Shown here piece after piece: positions 59,800 to 64,000 of a DNA stretch of 64,000 bases (positions are counted from its first letter, which is position 1; every line of letters starts with the position of its first letter). A program made the position numbers and the translations under genes. The DNA comes from Ramlibacter algicola. GTDB taxonomy: Bacteria > Pseudomonadota > Gammaproteobacteria > Burkholderiales > Burkholderiaceae_C. The stretch spans positions 2,046,001 to 2,110,000 of the forward strand of contig NZ_JAEDAO010000001.1 of NCBI RefSeq assembly GCF_016641735.1, given 5' to 3'. A model generated the notes under the pieces. That model was not told the origin of the DNA, did not search any database, and worked only from the letters and a program-made list of their open reading frames with translations.

Positions 59800-60684
59800 A
59801 TGTCGCCCAGCTCGCACTACGTCACCTGCGCCGGCCGCGAGATCCACTACGTGGAGTGGGGCGGGGGGCCGGCCACCGTCGTCGCCTGGCACGGGCTCGC
59901 CCGCACCGGGCGCGACATGGACGAACTGGCGGAACACCTCGCCGGCCGCTACCGCGTGATCTGCCCGGACACCGTCGGCCGCGGCCTGTCCCAGTGGAGC
60001 CCGGACCCGCACAACGAGTACACGCTGGCGTTCTATGCGCGCATCGCGGCCGACCTGTTCGACGCGTTGGGCATCGAGTCCGCGCACTGGGTCGGCACGT
60101 CCATGGGTGGCGCCATCGGCACCGTGTGCGCCGCCGGGATCGCGCAGCCGCGCATGAAGGGCCGCATCCGCAGCCTGGTGCTGAACGACAACGCGCCGAA
60201 GCTGGCGCAGCCCGCGCTGGAGCGCATCAAGGCCTACGCCGGCAACCCGCCGTCGTTCGCCAGCGTCACCGAGCTGGAGGCCTTCTTCCGCACCGTCTAC
60301 AAGCCGTACGGCTGGCTGAGCGACGCGCAGTGGCGCCGCCTGGCGGAGACGTCGACGCGCCGCCTGCCCGATGGCCGCGTGACGCCGCACTACGACCCGT
60401 CGATGGTGCGGCAGTTCACCGACCACCCCGACGACTACGCCTTGTGGGAGCACTACGACCGCATCGACATTCCGGTGCTGTGCCTGCGGGGTGCGGAATC
60501 GGACCTTGTCGAACGCGAGACGACCGAGGAGATGCTGCGCCGTGGTCCCGGTTCGCGCGGCTTGGCGCGTGTCGTCGAAGTGCCCGGGTGCGGGCACGCA
60601 CCGGCGCTGAACGTCCCCGAGCAGCTGGACCTGGTTGGCGGCTTCATCGACGGCTGCGAGCACGCGGCTCGCGCGGCCGCCTAG
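59800..60684 (+). CDS. Alpha/beta hydrolase
   Basis: The 294-residue cytoplasmic hydrolase has the oxyanion region VAWHGLARTGRD, nucleophile serine 101 in GTSMGG, and a catalytic histidine in PGCGHAPAL; the acid is probably in the GAESDLVER segment. It could hydrolyse an ester, lactone or C-C bond. It lies 24 bp after the second binding-protein gene with GAAAGG before the ATG, so it is the last gene of the sigma-54-linked operon. Its stop TAG and the hemH stop on the other strand share one CTAG. Confidence 0.9.
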   Translation: MSPSSHYVTCAGREIHYVEWGGGPATVVAWHGLARTGRDMDELAEHLAGRYRVICPDTVGRGLSQWSPDPHNEYTLAFYARIAADLFDALGIESAHWVGTSMGGAIGTVCAAGIAQPRMKGRIRSLVLNDNAPKLAQPALERIKAYAGNPPSFASVTELEAFFRTVYKPYGWLSDAQWRRLAETSTRRLPDGRVTPHYDPSMVRQFTDHPDDYALWEHYDRIDIPVLCLRGAESDLVERETTEEMLRRGPGSRGLARVVEVPGCGHAPALNVPEQLDLVGGFIDGCEHAARAAA

Positions 60685-61787
60685 CGTTCGGCGCCCATCG
60701 CAGTCGCGCGCTCGCGCGACTGCGCCAGATCCTGCGGCGACACCGGCTCGCGAGTCGGCCAGCCGTCGAGGTGGCGTGCGGCGATGCCCGCCAGCGCGCG
60801 GATCCACGCGGGGTCCGCATTCAGGCAGGGGATGTGGTGGAAGTCCTTGCCACCGGCCTGCAGGAAAGCGACGCGGCCTTCCTGCGCGATCTCCTCCAGC
60901 GTCTCCAGGCAGTCGCTGGTGAACCCGGGGCAGGTGACGTCCACGCGGCGCACGCCCTTGGCGGCCAGCGCCCGGAGCGTCGCCTCGGTGGCGGGCTCCA
61001 GCCACTTCGCGCGCCCGAACCGCGACTGGAACGTCAGCGTCCATTGCGATGCGTCCAGCCCCAACCGGCCGGCCAGCAGGCGCGCCGTCTTCTGGCATTC
61101 GCAGTGGTACGGGTCGCCCAGCTGCAGCGTGCGTTCGGGCACGCCGTGGAAGCTCAGCACGAGGTGGTCGGGCTTGCCATGCGAGCGCCAGTGCGCCTGC
61201 ACGCCGGCGACGAGGGCGTCGATGTAGCCCGGGTCGTCGTGGTAGCGGTGCACGAAGCGCAGCTCCGGCAGGTGCCGCACGCGCCGCGACCACTCGCCGA
61301 CGGCGTCGACCAGGCTGGCCGTCGTCGTGCCGGAATACTGGGGATAGGCGCTGAGCACCAGGATGCGCGTCGCGCCTTCGGCCTTCAGCGCATCGAGCTG
61401 CGACGCGATCGAGGGCGAGCCATAGCGCATCGCATAGCGCACCTTGACGCGCTGGTGGCCGGCCTCGCCGAGCGCGCCCTGCAGCAGCTTGGCCTGGCGC
61501 TCGGTCCACACCTTCAATGGCGAGCCCTCGGTCATCCAGATCGAGGCGTACTTGGCCGCCGACTTCGACGACCGCAGCGGCAGGATCACGCCGTGCAGCA
61601 GCGGCAGCCACGCCGCGCGCGGGATTTCGACCACACGCGGATCGGAGAGGAATTCACGCAGGTAGCGCCGCACGGCCGGCGTCGTCGGCGCGTCGGGCGT
61701 GCCGAGGTTGCAGAGCAGCACGCCCGTGGACGGAGCCTGGCCATGGGTGAAAGGAGGCTCCGTCTGATAGGGCAGGGCGGCGGGCAT
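60681..61787 (-). CDS. hemH: Ferrochelatase
   Basis: The 368-residue protein inserts iron into protoporphyrin IX, the last step of heme synthesis. It has LCNLGTPDAPTTPAVRRYL near the N-terminus, the metal-contact histidine in LVLSFHGVPERT and FTSDCLETLEEIAQEG with the conserved glutamates. Length suits proteobacterial HemH. The ATG is only 17 bp from the divergent HAD gene. Confidence 0.96.
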   Translation of the reverse strand: MPAALPYQTEPPFTHGQAPSTGVLLCNLGTPDAPTTPAVRRYLREFLSDPRVVEIPRAAWLPLLHGVILPLRSSKSAAKYASIWMTEGSPLKVWTERQAKLLQGALGEAGHQRVKVRYAMRYGSPSIASQLDALKAEGATRILVLSAYPQYSGTTTASLVDAVGEWSRRVRHLPELRFVHRYHDDPGYIDALVAGVQAHWRSHGKPDHLVLSFHGVPERTLQLGDPYHCECQKTARLLAGRLGLDASQWTLTFQSRFGRAKWLEPATEATLRALAAKGVRRVDVTCPGFTSDCLETLEEIAQEGRVAFLQAGGKDFHHIPCLNADPAWIRALAGIAARHLDGWPTREPVSPQDLAQSRERATAMGAER

Positions 61788-61804
61788 GGCTTATTCTCGC
61801 CTGC

Positions 61805-62497
61805 ATGCTGGACATCTCGCGGGTGAAGACGATCAGCCTGGACCTGGACGACACCTTGTGGCCGATCTGGCCCACGATCGAGCGCGCCGAGAAGGTGCTG
61901 CACGACTGGCTCGCGGCCCACGCGCCGATGGCGGCGGCGCTGTTCTCCAACCCGGCGGCGCTGCGCGAGATCCGCAACCACGTCGCCGACCAGCGTCCCG
62001 ACATCAAGCACGACCTGAGCGCCGTGAGGCGCGAATCGATCCGGCTGGCGCTGTACCGCGCGGGCGAGGACCCGCTGCTCGCCGAGCGCGCCTTCGATGC
62101 GTTCTTCAGCGCGCGCCAGCAGGTGGAGCTGTACGAGGATGCGCATGACGCGCTCGCCGTGCTGTCGGCGCGCTACCCGCTCGTGAGCCTGTCCAACGGC
62201 AACGCGGACCTGAAGCGGGTGGGCATCGACCGCTTCTTCCGCGCCGCCGTCTCGGCGCGCGAATTCGGCGTCGGCAAGCCCGACCCGCGCATCTTCCACG
62301 CAGCCGCCGGCGCGGTGGACGTGGAGCCGCACGAGGTGCTGCACGTCGGCGACGACGCGACGCTGGACGTCATCGGCGCCGTCAACGCGGGCATGCAGGC
62401 GGTGTGGGTCAACCGCGACGGCCACCAGTGGACGTACGACGAGCCGCCGCACGCGACGGTGAGCGATCTCAGGCAGCTGTGCGCGTTGCTGGCGTGA
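61805..62497 (+). CDS. HAD-superfamily hydrolase
   Basis: The 230-residue protein has motif I SLDLDDTLWP (nucleophile aspartate), motif II SLSNGN, motif III lysine in GVGKPDPRIF and motif IV HVGDDATLD. It is a small-molecule phosphatase of the HAD family with a helical cap after motif I; the substrate is not predictable. It is divergent from hemH and its end overlaps hpnE by 29 bp on the opposite strand. Confidence 0.92.
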   Translation: MLDISRVKTISLDLDDTLWPIWPTIERAEKVLHDWLAAHAPMAAALFSNPAALREIRNHVADQRPDIKHDLSAVRRESIRLALYRAGEDPLLAERAFDAFFSARQQVELYEDAHDALAVLSARYPLVSLSNGNADLKRVGIDRFFRAAVSAREFGVGKPDPRIFHAAAGAVDVEPHEVLHVGDDATLDVIGAVNAGMQAVWVNRDGHQWTYDEPPHATVSDLRQLCALLA

Positions 62498-63743
62498 GCG
62501 CGCCGACCGCCGCGAGCGCCGAGCGCACGGCACCTTCCAGCGTCGACGGGTAAGGGCCGTCCACGTAGTCCCCGCATGCCACCAGGCCCGGCGCGATCGC
62601 GGCGGGCGGCCGCACGACACCGGGCGTGCACGCGAAGGTCGCGCGCTTCTCGACCACCGTGCGCAAGGCTTGCACCTCCCATCCCAGCGCAGCAGCTTGT
62701 GCGAGCACTTGCGCCTCGAGTTCGGCCGCGCTGCCTTCGCTCGCACTCGTGACCCACGCGAGCACGCCGGCAGGTCCGCCGAGTTGCGAGCGATCGAACA
62801 CGAACTGCGCGGGGCCGGTTCGCAACGCGAGCATCGGCTGCGGCAGGGAAGGACCGCCGTGCGTGTACACGGTGGCGATCGGCTCGTGCATCAGGCCGGC
62901 CGCCTGCTTCGCCCACTGCGGCGCCAGCCCGCTGGCTTCGACCAGGCGGGCGGCTTCCGTTGGCGACGCGGCGAGCAGCACGGCGTCGAACGGCTCGCCG
63001 TCGACGAGCCATGCTTCGCCGGTCCGCTGCAGCGCCTGGACGCGCATGCCTTCGAGCACCTTCGCGCCGTGCGCGCGCAGCCAGGACGCCGCTGCATCGG
63101 GAAAGAGCCGGCCGAGATCGGCAGCCGGCAGCAGCAGGTCGGAGGCCGCCCAGCCATTGCCGCCGGGCATGAAGAGGGCATCGCGCAGAACGCGCAGGAA
63201 CACGCTGGCGCTCGCGCGCGAGGCCGGCACGTTGAGCGCCGCGACGCACAGCGGCTCGACGAGGTCCTGCATCGCGCGCTCGGGCACTCGGGCGCACAGC
63301 TGCGCGACGGTCCATCGCGGATCGCAAGTGAAGCCGCGCAGGCGCCAGCGGGCGGCTTCGCGCAGGAAGGCGAGCTTCTCGCCCCAGCGCCATCCACGCG
63401 CGGACAGGATGCCGATGGCGACGTTCCATGGGGCGTGGACGTCGGGCAAGGACACGCCGCTGCCGTCCGGAAACTGCAGCACCAGCGGCACGCGGCGCAG
63501 CACCTGCGCGGGATCGATGCCGACGGTTCGCATGCAGGCCAGCGTCTGCGAGTAGGCGCCGATCAGGATGTGCTGGCCGTTGTCGAGATCGAGCGATCGT
63601 CCTTCATGCTCGACGTGCAGCCGGCGCGCACGGCCGCCGAACTGGCGCGCGGCCTCGAAGACCGTGACGGCATGGCCCGCCGACGTGGCGGCCACCGCGG
63701 CGGCCAGGCCCGCCCAGCCCGCGCCGACGACCGCGACGCGCAT
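62469..63743 (-). CDS. hpnE: Hydroxysqualene dehydroxylase
   Basis: The 424-residue FAD protein starts MRVAVVGAGWAGLAAAVAA with the dinucleotide-binding motif and FEAARQFGGRARR, and has the C-terminal FAD site LVACGDYVDGPYPSTLEGAV. It matches HpnE, which reduces hydroxysqualene to squalene for hopanoids. The ATG shares TGATG with the hpnD stop, the usual hpnCDE order. Confidence 0.93.
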   Translation of the reverse strand: MRVAVVGAGWAGLAAAVAATSAGHAVTVFEAARQFGGRARRLHVEHEGRSLDLDNGQHILIGAYSQTLACMRTVGIDPAQVLRRVPLVLQFPDGSGVSLPDVHAPWNVAIGILSARGWRWGEKLAFLREAARWRLRGFTCDPRWTVAQLCARVPERAMQDLVEPLCVAALNVPASRASASVFLRVLRDALFMPGGNGWAASDLLLPAADLGRLFPDAAASWLRAHGAKVLEGMRVQALQRTGEAWLVDGEPFDAVLLAASPTEAARLVEASGLAPQWAKQAAGLMHEPIATVYTHGGPSLPQPMLALRTGPAQFVFDRSQLGGPAGVLAWVTSASEGSAAELEAQVLAQAAALGWEVQALRTVVEKRATFACTPGVVRPPAAIAPGLVACGDYVDGPYPSTLEGAVRSALAAVGALTPATRTAA

Positions 63744-64000
63744 CAGACGCGGCCCAGGGCCTGGACCTTCCAGGCGAGCCAGAGCTTGCGCAGCGGCGTG
63801 AGGCTCACGCGCTGGTGCAGCACGCGGAAGTCCTCGTGCTCGATCTCGCGCAGCAGCGTGCGGTAGATGCTGGCCATCATCAGGCCCGGTTTCTGGCTGC
63901 GGAAGTCTTCCGCCGGCAGCAGGGCAAGCGCCTCGTCGTACAGGCGGTGCGCGCGCTCGGCCTGGAACCGCATGAGCGCGGTGAACCGGTCCGAGTACTG
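63743..64000 (-). CDS. hpnD: Presqualene diphosphate synthase HpnD, C-terminal fragment
   Basis: Only the last 85 codons lie in the window; the gene continues past the right edge. The segment RFQAERAHRLYDEALALLP and the following SQKPGLMMASIYRTLLREIE match the C-terminal helices of squalene/phytoene synthase family proteins, and HpnD is the member that precedes hpnE. It makes presqualene diphosphate from farnesyl diphosphate. The active-site DxxxD motifs are outside the window. Confidence 0.88.
   Translation of the reverse strand, partial: QYSDRFTALMRFQAERAHRLYDEALALLPAEDFRSQKPGLMMASIYRTLLREIEHEDFRVLHQRVSLTPLRKLWLAWKVQALGRV

Overview
The window is 64 kb of high-GC DNA with dense, mostly bacterial-core gene content. 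Gene families and gene order point to a betaproteobacterium of the order Burkholderiales, most likely a Comamonadaceae member close to Ramlibacter or Variovorax. The supporting signs are a ribE-ribBA-ribH-nusB-aminotransferase-ybgC-tolQRA run, a Bug-type tripartite tricarboxylate transporter beside its two-component system, hpnDE hopanoid genes, and GTCATTCC-type dispersed hairpin repeats. This taxonomic call is inference from gene content, not from a marker-gene comparison. I see no insertion sequence, prophage or CRISPR array.

Layout. 1-2031 (minus): start of trmB, gluQ and an FAD oxidoreductase, coupled by 4-bp overlaps. 2036-5790: a LysR regulator divergent from pirin, DoxX, flavodoxin-like reductase and second pirin genes, with a LysR-type palindrome between them. 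5826-10252: trhO and dnaE, flanked by two composite hairpin repeats. 10319-17858 (minus): ribD, ribE, ribBA, ribH, nusB, a PLP aminotransferase, ybgC, tolQ, tolR and tolA. Most junctions there overlap by 1-4 bp, so riboflavin synthesis, antitermination and envelope maintenance may share transcripts. 17998-26523: minor-pilin cluster pilE-fimT-pilV-pilW-pilX-pilY1, a terminator, then a second fimT-like gene. 26527-29461 (minus): glyA-nrdR behind a ZTP (pfl) riboswitch, then a membrane-anchored lytic transglycosylase with its own sigma-70 promoter. 29235-29899 is the only gene-free stretch longer than 300 bases.

29900-44485: a DUF349 protein with an RG-rich segment, mtfA, lpxH, two cyclophilins, an L,D-transpeptidase and a TPR partner, cysS, a DNA glycosylase, accA (TTG start), a TonB-like protein, tilS, lysC and tRNA-Ser(GCU). 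An exact 18-bp copy of the tRNA 3' end follows the tRNA, then a 59-codon gene not described by any family I know. 44617-50289: an Hsp15-like S4 protein and a TctE/TctD-type two-component system divergent from tctCBA, with an intrinsic attenuator after tctC.

50323-60684 is the most interesting region. It encodes an orphan PAS-type sigma-54 activator, two matched palindromes, a good -24/-12 promoter, a periplasmic binding protein, three tandem hairpins, a full LivGFHM-type ABC transporter, a lipoprotein carboxylesterase, a second binding protein and an alpha/beta hydrolase. I read this as a candidate sigma-54-controlled system that hydrolyses an ester at the cell surface or periplasm and imports the product; the substrate is unknown. 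The window ends with hemH, a HAD phosphatase, hpnE and the 3' part of hpnD.
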